Part shown: positions 10,186-22,964 of the stretch, one piece after another
Layout of the letters: every line of letters begins with the position of its first letter
Position numbering within the stretch: position 1 is the first letter of the stretch
Assembly: GCA_029532625.1 (NCBI GenBank)
Contig: JARFXM010000008.1
Coordinates: 2,852,001 to 2,916,000, forward strand
DNA: 64,000 nucleotides
Reading direction: 5' to 3'
Origin: Lomentospora prolificans
Taxonomy: Eukaryota; Ascomycota; Sordariomycetes; Microascales; Microascaceae
Program-made: the position numbers and the translations under genes
The notes under the pieces: model-generated
Database searches by the model: none
What the model was told of the DNA's origin: nothing
What the model saw: the letters and a program-made list of their open reading frames with translations, nothing else

Positions 10186-11890
10186 ATGAGATCTCGCAGG
10201 TATGCCACCGCAGCAGCGGCTATACAGATATTTGTAACACTAGGTTCCTCGTCTCGGGTTCTGCTCCGTGAGGGCACAATTGTTTCATGGGATGCTGTTA
10301 CAGAGTCTGTTGAAGTTGTGCGGGGCGGTTCGCTCCTCATTACGGACGACGTGATCACTGCCATCTACAAGAATGGGGAAGAGGCTTCCGATGCTGTGAC
10401 CGCAGAGGATACGGAGATTATCGATGCGACAGACATGATTATTACCCCGGGTTTCATTGACACCCACCGGCACGGATGGCAGACGGCCTTCCGAACCATC
10501 GGCTCCAATACCAGCCTCTGGGAGTACTTCAATCGCTACGGCGAGTTCGTCACCAACAGCCTCTTCACGCCAGACGACGTCTATATAGGCCAGCTAGCTG
10601 GTCTCTACGAGGCTCTCAATGCCGGGGTCACAACCACGCTGGACCACGCCCACCACACCTGGTCTGACCTGACCGCGGAGGCAGGTCTACAGGCGAGCGC
10701 CGACAGCGGTGCTCGTGTGTTCTGGGCGTATGCGTTCCACGAGGTTGAGGGCTACACGATCGAGCAGCAGATGGTCAATTTTAAGAAATTGGCTGATGCA
10801 GATATTGTCAAAGGCACGCCAGCGACCTTAGGAATTGCTTATGACGGTTTCGACAGTGCAGCTGCTGCCAATGTCACCGAGGGACTGCAAGAATTAATCA
10901 GGTAGTTATCAGCGTTTTTTCTTTTTTCTTTTCTTTTTTTTATCCATTCTTTAAATTGAGTTATTCTCTTCCTCGGTTGCTACCATACATTACGGCCCAG
11001 CTAACGATATTTAGAAACTACAACGTATCAGTGCTGACAACCCATTATCTCGGAGGACCGTGGGGAGGTGCGTATTCAGCTTTGATATCTGCTCTTCAAG
11101 ACCCTGCTACTTACACGTCTGGGCGGTACTAGCGGACAATAGTCCTGAGACACTCCATTCCCTCGATATCCTTAACATCTCCGTCCCAGTCGTCTTCTCG
11201 CACGCATCCTTCATTTCGCACACAGGCTACCAGCTCCTACGTCAGACGAACCAATACGTCTCGATAACTCCAGAGTCGGAGCTGCATTACGGCCACGGCC
11301 ATCCCAAATCCCATTTGATTCAAGACCAAGCCGCCCTCGGCGTCGACACACACTTTACCTTCTCCACTGATATCCTTACTCAGGCCCGCATTTGGCTCCA
11401 ACGCGTGCGCGCTAGATTTTACGATGCCGCCCTGGACCGCTGGCAAATTCCCGTCAACAACCCCATGTCTGTCAATCAAGCCTTCCTCCTGTCCACCCGC
11501 AACGGCGCCCTTTCCCTCAGAAGACCGGACCTTGGCATCATCGCGCCCGGTGCCAAAGCGGACATTGTCGTGTGGAACGGCAGAAACCCGGGCCTGTTGG
11601 GTTGGGCCGACCCGGTTGCGGCGGTGATACTCCATGCCAGCATCGCCGATATCGAGCACGTACTCGTAGACGGCAAGTTCAAGAAGCGCAATGGGAAGCT
11701 CGTCGTTCCGGAGTACGAGGACGTTGCCGCAAAATTTCTGGAGAGTGCGAGGCGCATTCAGGCGCAGATGAAGGCGATTCCGCTGCCGGTTCCGAGCGGG
11801 TTGTGGCAAACGGGGGCTGAACTTGTTCAAACGGATATCGCAGACGTTCTACGAGGAGACCTGACAGGTTATGGAAGGACCTTTCTTTAG
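10186..11890 (+). CDS. Metal-dependent amidohydrolase, deaminase-like
   Basis: Amidohydrolase-superfamily enzyme of about 508 aa, exons 10186-10901, 11015-11067 and 11133-11890. The introns end TTTAG and ACTAG; splicing restores HYLGGPWGADNSPETLH across two junctions. The HxH zinc motif is DTHRH (His94, His96). Further candidate ligands are the His in TTTLDHAHH, the His in VVFSHASF and the Asp in FSTDI, the usual order in the SAH/MTA deaminase and chlorohydrolase branch. The C-terminus APGAKADIVVWNGRN is the conserved strand that closes the small beta-sandwich. It probably deaminates or dechlorinates a heterocycle; the substrate is unknown. The first about 20 residues are weakly hydrophobic and could be a leader. 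Flanked by gene-poor DNA. Confidence 0.87.
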
Positions 11891-13314
11891 ATATAGTTAA
11901 AAGCGCAACAGGCGGTATTCCGCGTAATTCTTATAATAGTTCGTGTCAGTCGAAACTAGTCTGGTGTGTGGTCCATTGATGATATGTAGTCATTATCTCA
12001 GCATCCAGGAATTGCCCCACACGTCTTTGTCCCATTCTAAGACGTACGTCTCTTAGAGGTCGGTTGTGCGCCGTGGGCGCACCTGTGAAAGGATACTGGG
12101 CGGAGTCGATTGGCCTTGACAAGCACTGAGAGGCTGGTACTGTCGCGAATATGAACTTGAGAGTTGTCAAGGACAAAGATAGTCCATCTTTCAGGCAGAC
12201 GTCCAATCCTTGCGATGGGGGAACGATCCCAACGTAGGTTACGGAATGGCATGGCAAAACGACGGAAAATCTAACTACATTGTATGTTTATGGATAGCAC
12301 CGTGACCGCCGTGCCCTCACTGCTCCCCAGTACCCGCCGTGAGTATTACTGGCGTTACCGGCCCGAGGGTTTCTATAGACCAGACCGCCGGTGGAATGAC
12401 TCATCGACAGCAACTGGTAACCGAGACTGGACTTGGTGAGCCTGGATAGGGAAAACTAATCGATTGTTACAAGCTAGATCACGGCATGATTCTCCGAGGC
12501 GCCGCACGACCGAGGGAGCCCGGTACATTTGAATCCCAAGGTCTCAGCTGGCAGAGTAAAGCTTTCACCAACCTACCTAATACAAGTCAGCCCAGAGCAC
12601 ACACACAGCACACAGCCCTGATCTTCTTTACTTCAAGCTCCCCGTTCACAATCTTGGTCCTCCCCTGGGGAGTTGGCGTGAACATCTCCCCTGGCCACAA
12701 AATCGATGTATTGCTCTGTAGGGCTATGCTATGCCCGGTTGTCATTTGTACTCGGCAGCCAGAGCGTTCTCGTAAGACAACATTCGGAGTCTCGGAATGA
12801 CCATGAGTATAGATTGATATAAGTGTACAAAATTCGAAAATGGTTCCATTAGTGGGGAGAGAGGTTTAAGAAGCCCTGGGGGCCATAGGTAGGGCAATGT
12901 TCTCAGCTATATCATACCATAGACTAAAATGCGAGATATAATCTGTAGCTATCCACTTACATGTCCTCCATTACCTGGTCCAAGGTCCGGTCATTCACCT
13001 CGGGATTTATCTCGTATCGCTAATTAGTTGACGTTATACTGTTAACGCTGATTCCAAAGCCAGTCCATCTATACAAACTCCTATTGATTCGCCCGAAATG
13101 CATACAGTTTTGTGTGAAGATGGGTGAGAGTGAGATATGGAAGCAAAGAAAAGAGAGCCAGAGAGCCAAAAAAATAAAATAAAATAAAAGGCAAGATACA
13201 AAGCGGCGCAGATCGCCTGACGAGGAGCTGCCACTGGGGTTGGCTTTGCGAGGCAACGCGCCAAGACAACGTCGGCCTTGCTGGTGTCGTCCTTCTCGAT
13301 ACACGAGGGTTGGA
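11891..13314. other. Intergenic, no gene recognised
   Basis: About 1.4 kb between the amidohydrolase and glycosyltransferase stops. I see no convincing coding sequence on either strand. Confidence 0.5.
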
Positions 13315-14797
13315 TCAACGCTGCTGCATTTCTGTTGAAGGTTGCTCCTGGTCATTTTGTCCCGGCGCCTTATCCTTGTACTCCTCCTCGTCCGGCTTCT
13401 CTGGCGCGGCGTGGACTTTGCCGACGCCAGGGATGGTTGGGCTTTGGAAGGGGCTGTTTTGCTTAAAAATCCTCTTGTAGGCGACGTCGAGTGCGGACTC
13501 CTTGAATTGGATGCCTTGGAACTTGGGGCTAACAATCCAGACTGATTTCCTCTTGCGCACATCATCCCATCCAGTCATCAGCTTCTCTTCCTCCTCGTCC
13601 TCTTCCTTATCGGCATGGAAAATGTCGCTGTCGGCACCCTTATCCATGCCGATGTTGGGGGCATAGGACCATTGGACAACGGGCGGGGGGTTGATGGTGT
13701 ACGAGATGAGGTCGCCTTCGTTGATCATGCTAAGCATGATCAGATCGATGGGTTGGTTGAGATCAAGCGCGTGGCGGTGGAGCATCTTGGCGGCGCCGCG
13801 ATGGGAAACAGCATATCCGGTCGTACAAGCAAATCCCTTGGACCGCTTGATAACCCGATTCGAGCCGGACGGGACGGAGAACAACTGACCGGTAGTCGAA
13901 GCCCACTTGTCCTTGTAGGCGCGATCGGGGTGATTGTCGCCAAACCACGACGGCTGGTCGTTGCAGTGGCCCAGCGAGATGATGTCCCAATGCTCGGACA
14001 GCCAAGGATCGGCGGGATTGAATTGGATGGCACTATTGGGGTTCTCGGCGGGGATTTCGGTCTCGTAGAACGGAGCGTTTTGGGGTTTCGAGTCAAGTTC
14101 GCTGAGATATTCGATGAAGTGCTGGTTCGCTTGCGCCATGATGGAGCGGAGGTTTGCGTCCCACGAGGCGTCGGCTTCAAGGATAAGGATGGGAGGAGAG
14201 CGGTTCATGACCATTTCGGTCCAAATCTATCCAACGACGGACGCTGTCAATAACAAACATATAATCGATTCGCCAACTCCGCGCGATATAAGATAAACAA
14301 ATAAATATAAAAGAAATGCCAACGATCCCCGGGGAGGATCAACCTACGTTGGCGTGCGAGCGATAGCATGCGGCCTGTCCGCCGCCCAGATTGCCACCGC
14401 TGGAGGGAGGTAAGCCAACGCCGCCCACATCGGAAATCTCCTTCTTTCCATCGACAGCAGTGTATTGCTCGATTTTGAGACCGGATACGTACGCTTGCAG
14501 CGTAGCGGCATCCATCTTGTCCCACCTCTGCTTCATATTGATCATGAGGATTTTATGGAAGCCAAGCGTGGCATTACCGGCGGCGGTAAGCGAGAGGGAC
14601 TCTTTCTGGGGCGAGGCCTGGAGCGAAGGGGGCCGTTGGCCGGGAGGGTGTTGGGAGCCAGATCGCAGAGGAATCTCGACAAAGGGAGTTTCGGCCATGT
14701 AGTTGAAGACGCCGAGGAAAAGAATGATGAATACGGCGGCGGTCGTGACGACGACCAGCCGCGATGGCCGAAAGTTGGCGGCGAGCATCGTGAGCAA
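13315..14797 (-). CDS. GT25-family glycosyltransferase, type II membrane protein
   Basis: Predicted 453-aa protein, exons 14797-14348 and 14226-13315, with a 121-bp intron (GTAGGT to ATAG). A single N-terminal membrane anchor (LVVVTTAAVFIILFLGVF) after a short basic tail predicts a type II Golgi protein. A Pro/Ser-rich stem follows, then the GT25 start (FHKILMINMKQRWDKM, TAVDGKKEI, ACYRSHANIW). Exon 2 carries ILILEADASW, the equivalent of the acidic donor-binding motif, and then WDIISLGHCNDQ and a TTGYAVSHRGAAKML segment, all typical of LPS-type or collagen-type GT25 enzymes. The C-terminus is acidic, charged and low-complexity. It likely adds galactose or a related sugar to cell-surface glycans. 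An alternative start three codons downstream (14788) is possible. Confidence 0.85.
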
Positions 14798-17608
14798 AGG
14801 GTGGGGTTAGTTAGCAAGTCGCGATGCGACAAGCGCCGTGCGGCCTGCGACGAGAAGGGGGGTTGGCCAAAAAAGAAAGAAAAAAAAACAAGCAAAAGGG
14901 AGGGACGATGAGTCGGAAACGGTGGTAGATAAACAATAAGAAAAGAATGAATATATTAAAGAAAGCGGCTATTGAGACACGATCATGACGTGGGCGTACC
15001 AAGGCCCGCACTGATGGCTCAAAGGGGTTCAACGATGAAGAACAGCACAGGATCCTTGAACCACACGCGAATGGTGAACAGGCAAAAACTTTTTTTTTTT
15101 TCGAGTCAAACTTGGGGGGGAAAGAAGAATAATAGGGGGCAGCCACCATCCCCAAATCAAGGGGAAACGCGGAAAGGGTGACTAGGCTGGATCCAATCTA
15201 AATCCCGTTAAGCCGGATTGGGCATGGCCTGGCCCCGAGTGACATCCTGCGATCATACTAATAATACTCCTCGTTGATCCAGGGCGCACCCATCTTTGCT
15301 GGGTGAGTATTAGGGATATTATCCACGAAGTACCCTCTCCTAATCTTGGCATATCTGCAAGAAGCCCCTCGAGGCCCCCCTCCCGACCGGTGGAATGGAG
15401 GATGGATGGGGTCGGACGACATGAGTATTAAGGAAGGCAACGAACTTTCTAAAGACACCAATTTGGTCCATCCTCAACAATGAATGAATCAATTCTACTG
15501 ATAGTGGCCGATGCCTGGCTGACCCCGTGTCAAACGATCTAGGACATTGAATTGTCTCCCTCCCATCACCTAATTTTATCAGTAAACTCTACAGATCTGT
15601 GTTCTTCCGACTCGTAAAAATAGGCCGCGCAAGTGCTAATAGCTCCATGCTGCCTCAATGTGAGCAAAGGGCGGGTGTGGTTGGCTCTGGTGCTGATGTT
15701 GGATTATTGTGCACTAGAACAACACGAGGGATACGAAAAGGGGGCGGCGGTGCTAAGCCGCTTTGGAAGTGAAAGGATCGGAGATTTTTTCGATCATCCG
15801 AAGGGAGAGCGAAGATAATAATCAACCGTTACCACCAGTGGAAAGGGCATGAAAACTGGAATGGAGACATCAATCAATCAATACATAGCATAAAAACACA
15901 CCATCCTTTACTGAGCCAGTTGTGCTGCCATCAATGATCGCCTCTCTGCTGGCACCCACGTGGGCCTCCAATCGGGCGTTACTCGACAATCCATCCATTT
16001 CTGGTTGTCTTTGGTGGATGCACAAGACAATTGCCAGCCTGGTCAGCCGTCAAATGTCTTTTTTTTGGCACCTCCAATCATTAATTAATACTAAGTTTAC
16101 TACCAAGGTACTAAGGCAGGACAGGAAATCTCCCCTGTCACAGCCCGCCAGGCCACGAGATGGTCTGCTGGTATATTCAGGAAGTGGCCCATCAATCGGT
16201 TTCTCGAGTATAAAACGGCGCGATGCCCATCTATGCTCAGGTTTTGGTTCCTTTGAAATATCTAGACGTCCCTCCGTAAATTGAATTTTTTTTTTTTTTT
16301 TCTTTTTTCTTTCCCTCTTTTTCGGTCGTTCTCCTTCGTCCGAGAAGCATTTTGCGATCGGAACCTCGGGGAGAAGGGTACATCCGATGCGAATATTTGC
16401 GGGACGCACATCTGAGACTGCGGGCATCTGCCAAGCAGCAGCTGGCAACTTCGATCCGACCCGTGCGCCGCGGCCATGTTGTCACAGATAAGCCAGAGTG
16501 ATGGCAAAACTGAGCCTGATGTCTGGGCTGAATTTTGCATTGTCTCGGAATGGTGACACTGTTTCTCCTCTATCTTTCAGAGCCTAGCCTGGCTATCGGG
16601 TTACTTGGGACGGCGCACGCCAACCGCCGTACTTCTGCTTGTAGACAGATGCGCCTTTGCTCGCCTCTATCCACGGTGAATCGCCACTGTAGTATTTATC
16701 CGCAACACCAGGGCTTTGACATGGATCCATCAATTGGATGTGCCCGACTTCCCCTCCCCCTCCAAGCACCGTGCACCAGGCACAGGCAACAACCGGGCAT
16801 CGCTCTGAGTGAAGAACTTCAACCGTAAAACGGCAGCTGACCAAGTCGAGCGATGTCATTCTTGCCGCCAGTTTATTACCCGCAATCTGATTAGCTTTGG
16901 CTTCCAGCCGCAAGAATCGTATCCCGGTCGATGGGACCGGGCCCCGCCCGAATACCTACTCCTCGATTGACTCGAGCTGCTCCAGAAGTTCGACTCCCGA
17001 GATATCACCAGAGTACAGTAGTAAACAAATTTTCAAACAAATTTTCGTCGCCCATATTATCTGCAAACGGTCAATTTTGTGACATGAAAGAATTACTGCC
17101 TCACAATAATGATATGGATGGCACCTCGATCGACGTGGTGCCCCGTCCCAACCCGCGCGGAGGAGTGAGTCGTCGTTGCCCGTGTTCGAAACAGAATGAA
17201 TAAAATAATACTGCCATCTGCATCGGCCAGAAGAAATCGTAACACTGTAGCACGGAATTCTGGTGTCGTCACTCCCACTGTCTGGAGTCCACGTTAATCA
17301 GTTTCCTCGTGGTTGGGCTGCATACATATTTAAGAACTGAGCTTCATATACAGGGTTATAGTTATACTGTCCTCGCGTCACATTCACATTCGTCTCAAGT
17401 GAATTGGGATCATCTCTTCCTTGTTCACCAGTGGCAAATACTCCACATCGAGATATTCTGGGACACTGCTTTGCTGTCTAAGTGTTTCTATTAAGGGGCA
17501 CTAGGACTCCTATCGACCCTGAGTTGGCCAATGATTTTAATTCAATCTTCCGTTCGAGTTCCTAAGATATCCGTAATTGTATACGGTAGAATGATTTCGA
17601 ATAACGTC
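14798..17608. other. Gene desert
   Basis: About 2.8 kb with homopolymer tracts (T10 near 15090, T17 near 16288) and only short frames without recognisable motifs. It should contain the GT25 promoter close to 14800. I find no RNA gene or transposon end. Confidence 0.5.
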
Positions 17609-18161
17609 CTATCTAAGGTTGCTGGGAGCAAAGCAGGGGAGGCCGAGTTTGACACGGCTGGTCTGAGCCGAGAGTTAGCACAAAAGAGGTGAAAACCTTG
17701 CTTAGAGACACCCGAATGCGGCTGCTTGCCTGCGAAGTGCTACCGGCGCTGCAGCAGGCGGCAGTCTGCTTGCACTTGTCGTTGAGAAGATCGGCGACGC
17801 CGATAGTTGTTAGGAGCGTTAGAGTTATGCAATGCTCTGGAGGAGGTGGCTCACGTACCAGCAGAGACGGAGAGGGTAGAGCATCCGTCAAAGAGACCGA
17901 GGCCTGCGAGAAGGAGAGGAACTCACCACCAAATTCCTGTTCCTTGTTGCAGCATTCCAGGACCCCTGTTATTGCCACAGACGTTGTGAGCCTTGCCGAC
18001 GGTGAACCATCGAGCTTGATCTCGTTGCCGTTGACGACACCTTTGTTTTCTGGAAGGGCGATGGTGGAGGCCGCGGCGATGCAGGGGGCAACGATCTGGA
18101 AGCGTATTTTGAATATTTGAAGAGTGGAAAGTAGTAGAGAGGATTGGAAAGGTGGTATCAT
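17609..18161 (-). pseudogene. Class I hydrophobin relic, all eight Cys present but in split frames
   Basis: Hydrophobins are small secreted amphipathic coat proteins with eight spaced Cys. All eight can be read here: NVCGNN (17979-17977, in another frame from its flanks), LECCNKEQ (17954-17949), GLGLFDGC (17883-17881), LLNDKC (17774-17772), TAACC (17756-17751) and LGLPC (17635-17633). The spacing and words match RodA-like class I hydrophobins. Joining them would need odd events: frame changes on both sides of the Cys1 block (17968-18009), a 23-bp intron (17926-17904), a 58-bp intron (17858-17801) whose acceptor reads CG instead of AG, and a GC-AG intron (17729-17663). The N-terminus SSLLLSTL...AAASTIALP resembles a signal peptide. 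One frame stays open from 18269 to 17613, so a predictor may report a single-exon protein lacking several hydrophobin Cys. Confidence 0.65.
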
Positions 18162-20855
18162 TTGAGGGCGGGAATGGGAGTGGGTTATTATAATTGGAGC
18201 TGTTGGTTGGAAGGACCAGTTGATTTGATGATGGAGAAACCAAGAAGGTCGGAAAAGAGGAAGTTTCATCCAAATATATAGTTTTTCTTTTCATATTCAT
18301 TCCCGGATCCGTCCAAACTGCAATTGTGCTTGCGAGCAATGTCAAGTCAAAGCACCTTCTCATCCGAATACCCGAAGTTCGCTGATCACTTGCTCCCGAA
18401 GGAGACACCACTTTACATGAATTACTGAATGCCAGCCTTAAACTTAACAGGCATGCTACCCATTTTGATCCTCCAGGGTCTACTTGGGCCTCTGGGTCTG
18501 TTAATCACATCGATATGGATATGGCCGATGCTGCTCACGACCATTCTGCCAGGGTCGGCTCAGTGTCATCCAATCCACAACTGTGCGGAGCAGGCACCAC
18601 ACGGGGTGAACTTTGGAAACCCGATTTTGAGTCAGTCTGATAGGCCATGCGGGAGTACACTAAACTCTCCGACGTTGTCTATCTTGTCCATTGTCCATGG
18701 TGTCCTCGCCAGTGGATCCGTTAGCCCTGCGCTCTGCTACGTAGTAACTCTCACCCGTGATCGAACTGCCAGCGTTAATCGGTACTCTTGATTGTCTTAA
18801 CCACCTAGGAGAAATCGCTTGATAGTCTATATCGGGGCTGTTCCGGCAGTGCTAAATCAGCCCCAGGCGCTGGCTAGACGCATGACAAAATCAGTTACCC
18901 GTATATGATCCGTGTGCGCTTTTCAATCTCGAGATTGGGGTCCTAGGGAGCATCGACATATTAATAGTACGGTAGATGTCGGCAGGGATGCAGCTCTCGT
19001 ACTCCGAACGATGCGTTGTCGATTATCAGTTGAGATTCCGTACCTTCGCTAAACCGACTCGTTTCTTTAGGGAGGCAAGTTATTATGCAATCTTATTGAT
19101 GGCTCATCTGTTCCCACGTTCGCGCAAGATTTCTACCTCCAATTACCGGCGTGGCGTTTATAATTTCGTGCCCTGACTCTCTGGTCTAATCAACGTGTTC
19201 TATTTTGCCCGTTGTTAGCGCCAAATCATTATAGTTTTCCGCTGGCTCGACTATGCGTAACAGTTTACCACCCGAGTTTTGCGCTGGGCTCGGGCAGGGG
19301 TGGCGAAGAATATCAAGCGTCCTCACCACCATCATGACCACCTATCTGTCAGCCTGGCTGCATCGGTCGCTCGCGAGAAAGAGCAAGAGCTCTGTCCGAG
19401 CTATCGTGTTTCCACGATTCCATTATTACTTCAATAGCTAGATCTGTAGGTGGGAGCCGAAGCCGAGGCTTCCGATGGGAAGGATACAAGGAGCGCTGAC
19501 CAGAGCGAACGCAAACCTGCCTTCTATGCAGCCAAGGAGCTCGCCATCATTGACAGGGAGATATACTGAATGCAGGAGGGACGACCAACCCCGTGACCTT
19601 TCGGGTATGTTGACTTCACTTTCTAAAGTCTACAAATGGACGATACTCACAATGCAACCCGACCACACGTGCTGTCTCGACTGCGGGTGGTTGAAATGGC
19701 CTGCTCTAGCGCTTGGGGAACCGGAGCGGGCCCGCAAGCGTTTACTCACACCATCCCTGAATCTTCGACCCTCAATAAGACCACGGTGCTGTGAGACATG
19801 ACTATATGTACCGCTCGGCACAAGTAGAAGGGGGACAGAAAATAAAAGGGCTTGGCATATGAAGAAGTACTTTACAATGTTGGACTCGTTACTATTTTAG
19901 CCACCAACTTGCTGTTGGGGTGTCCCTATCTTTAAGAGTATGTTGGATGGACTAGGATAATGCAAAGGGAGTGATAGCCTCGTACCAGTTTACGCCCTGT
20001 CTATCAGCCCTAAGAAATATGTCGATGCTGTCTACTTGGCCTGCAGGTGGGCTCTCATTTCCATAGATTAGATTTACACAACTCTAATATGTCGTTCTTA
20101 AATAGATGCCGCATTTCGAGCACATCGTTCGCCGACTGGTTCCGCAGTGAAACCTAATCGCGTGAAGAGACGACGGCTTTGACCCTGAATTCTGTTTCGT
20201 GTCAAGTAATATAATGGCGTTATTTATCCGTTCTTAGCTAGTTAATACAGAAACCGCGCGGCGCAATTTTGTGTGAGATTGGGTTCTCTAAAAGGCGGAC
20301 TTTAAATCTTACACTGGGATATGGTGGTTTATAAATCAACATGCTGGTCTGATATAGTACGCCTCCTCGCTTAGTGGAAAGTCAGTTGCATCAATCGCAG
20401 GACATCGGTCATGTCTCTGGGCGAGACACTCCTGCCCTATCTGACTCCCTGACTCCTGCCAAAGTCAAATAGCAATGTTTCAGGATGGAAAAGTGGGGGG
20501 GGGGGGGGTATAACATACTCGGGCAAAATTTTGGCCTGGATCAAGTTTGGGTGGGTTGGCGAGATTGTGTGATTAGCTCTGGGTTCAACGGGTCGCCACT
20601 TCCGCCGTAACGTCATCCAGCATCATGGATTGCATGCAACTGCTGTCATCGAACTTCTTAATTTCCAGTAGCCCACAATATGACGGGGAATGTTTCTTGA
20701 ATCAAAGGTGGTATAAAACCGAGAGTTGCTTCGAGCCTAGGAAGATTTTCCCTCTTCGTCCATTCTATCCTTCATTCGAAAATACTCGCGCACCTTAAGC
20801 AACCCTCTCTTATATAGCTTTATAGTCAAGAAGAAGAGCAGAAACAATTCTCACC
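18162..20855. other. Intergenic, no gene recognised; contains G14 tract
   Basis: About 2.7 kb without a supported gene. A run of 14 G lies at 20495-20508. The right end holds the promoter of the gene at 20856, with TATAAAA at 20712-20718. Confidence 0.55.
20712..20718 (+). promoter_or_regulatory. TATA box for the 20856 gene
   Basis: TATAAAA in GGTGGTATAAAACC, 138 bp upstream of the ATG, followed by a pyrimidine-rich stretch (CCCTCTTCGTCC) suited to transcription start. Confidence 0.6.
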
Positions 20856-21223
20856 ATGTCGGATCGAGCTACAAACAACCCATCTAATGCTAGTAGCCAA
20901 CCTTTCAATGTTCTGCCGGAGGATGTTGGGCGATATCCCAGGCCAGAAGGCCAGCAGCCGAGAGCGATGGATAAAGAAGGTATTGTAGGAAAGCAATTTA
21001 CTGGTAAGTAACAGTCGGTGAAATCAAGATACTAAAAGATGAAACATACCCAGAGTCTCGTAGCTGACAACCGGCAGAACAAGGAGCTGTCGGCGGAGCG
21101 GCCCAGCAGCTTGGAGGCCCTTTCGACAAGGAAGGCGCAATTGGAAAGCAATTCACTACCGAAGGTAGTGTTGGGGGCACGGTTCAACAGAATCTGGGGG
21201 GAACAAAAGGAAAGGGGGTGTAA
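20856..21223 (+). CDS. Small glycine-rich protein with KEGxIGKQFT repeats
   Basis: Predicted 97-aa protein, exons 20856-21003 and 21078-21223, with a 74-bp intron (GTAAGT to GGCAG); the lengths sum to 98 codons. Two repeats are clear, MDKEGIVGKQFT and FDKEGAIGKQFT, each followed by a Gly/Gln segment (EQGAVGGAAQQLGG and TEGSVGGTVQQNLGG). No signal peptide, membrane segment or Cys. It resembles the small hydrophilic Gly-rich proteins that filamentous fungi make during conidiation or stress, but I cannot name a characterised family. A strong TATA box suggests high inducible expression. It is convergent with the flavoprotein at 21377. Confidence 0.8.
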
Positions 21224-21376
21224 ACTGCGGCACGGGGCTCACTTGAAGAGTTTCCAGTGTCTCTGGCGACGGTGTAGCTCTATTTTCCTTTCATTTGTTT
21301 TTTCTGTAGCAGATTGGATAATATGTACTATAGCCTGCCCGGGAGTTGGCCGTAGAAGATCGACACTCCTTCTGCC

Positions 21377-22964
21377 TCAAGACCACTCATACTCGTTCTT
21401 CAAGCCTTCCACACCGCTCTTGTCACCCGCATCTAGGTAACCGCATATCCGGCCCTGCGGGTCCCACTTTTTCCGGATCTCCATGAGCTTCTTGCCGCTC
21501 TCGTCGCTCCAGTACTTGGTTCTCCGATGCTGGAAGTCTGCATCTCCAAGATAGCTGCCGACACTATGGCGTTCAACATCGCGCATAACGTCGTGGACCC
21601 ATGTGGTACATGGTTGATCATCCGCGGCGTCCTCCCAGACAGTGTAGAGTGCGAAGTAGTGATCCGACTGCATACTAAGCGCCATGTCTGGCAGCGGTCG
21701 CCTGGATGTTGGGTTCATGGCAAAGTATAACGCAAACGCCTTTTTGCTAGGGAGCGTCGTGAAGGCGGCTTCCAGCACCGCTGGCACATCTGCGTCGTTT
21801 GCGACGTAGGAGTTTTCACAGCAATATCTGTGGTTCTCGGGATTAGCAGCGGCTTGGTTTTTGTACTGCCACTCGAGGCTGTTCTGTAGGCAAAAAACTT
21901 CGACCGCGGGGTCCTTTGGCCGACTTTGATTGATCGGCGTCAGCGCCGCCTCGGCTTCCTCCTGGGTAGCCTTGAATACAGTAAATCCGGCAACTATTTC
22001 GATCTCGCCGGTGTCTGGGTTGCACCTCGAAACACACACAATCTCCATGTCTGAATCTGCAGTCGGGGATACCTGAATATAGGTGAAAGAAAGCCTGTTA
22101 GGCGCACGTCCTTGTACTGCCGTTCAAACAATATTAACTTACGTCCACAACCCATTGCAGAACCTCCCGATATCTGGATACCGGGTAGATGTACGTAGAG
22201 TCGAACAGCGAAAACAAGGGTCTAGTTCTGAGGTGAAATTTCGTTATCACGGCGGGGAATCCTAACAATAATGTTAGTAGATGGTCGTTGGACACAAGAG
22301 CGAAGCCAATCCCTACCCGGACCCGCGCCTCTTGCAGCCCAGAAAAGATCCGAGTTTTCGGTTTCGCTGCACTCGAGTTCTTCTCCCTTGGCAGTGACGA
22401 CCTCGATTCTCGCAATGTTCTCACATGCCCACCCCCAATTCTGTTCGTGTCGTTGATCATTAGCTGTCCACGATTTCCTCGCGTGGTTGCTGATCCTCGT
22501 ACCTTGCAATTCCATCCCATCCCACCCTGTAGAAGGAAGCCACCGAGCCCTACGTCGGGACAATGGCCACCGGCGAACATGCGCCCTTTCTCTTTCAGGA
22601 GTCCATTGACAATGCGGCCAGTGGAGCTCGGCGTACACGTGACGATTTTGGTTTCTTCGTCGTAAGAGACACCCTTGAGATCACCTAGGTCAATCAAAAT
22701 TGCTTCGTCGCGAACGCTCCATGCTGCCCAGCTATGCCCGCCGCTTCGGACCGAAACGCGGCAGTTTTGTTCGTTAGCAAGCAAAACCGCCGCCTTCACA
22801 TGCTCAGAGGTTGAGGCAAGGACAACAGCTTTGGGGCGTCGCGAATAATCTCGTCGCTCGTTAAAAACACGGCCCCAGGCCGCATTGCGGAAGGTGTTGG
22901 AATCGGATGTATCGCGGTAAATGATGGGAAGGGCTGGGCGCCCGACTTCGTTTGGTGGAATCAT
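21377..22964 (-). CDS. Berberine-bridge-type FAD-linked oxidoreductase
   Basis: FAD-dependent oxidase of the BBE / 6-hydroxynicotine oxidase type, 466 aa, exons 22964-22503, 22440-22317, 22261-22143 and 22072-21377. The introns of 62, 55 and 70 bp have GTACGA, GTAGGG and GTAAGT donors. The FAD-binding PP-loop region includes VSVRSGGHSW, whose His is the 8-alpha-histidyl attachment site, and FAGGHCPDVGLGG, whose Cys fits the 6-S-cysteinyl site, so bicovalent flavin is likely. The BBE C-terminal strand is present as NRYCCENSYV-like and NEYEWS sequence. No signal peptide is evident. Such enzymes oxidise alcohols, amines or ring carbons in secondary metabolism. A second, damaged relative lies at 53686-55254. 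Confidence 0.88.

Noticed and set aside
13331..14253. Long plus-strand frames opposite the GT25 gene
   Set aside because: Mirror of the GT25 exon; the minus-strand reading has the domain and splice evidence.
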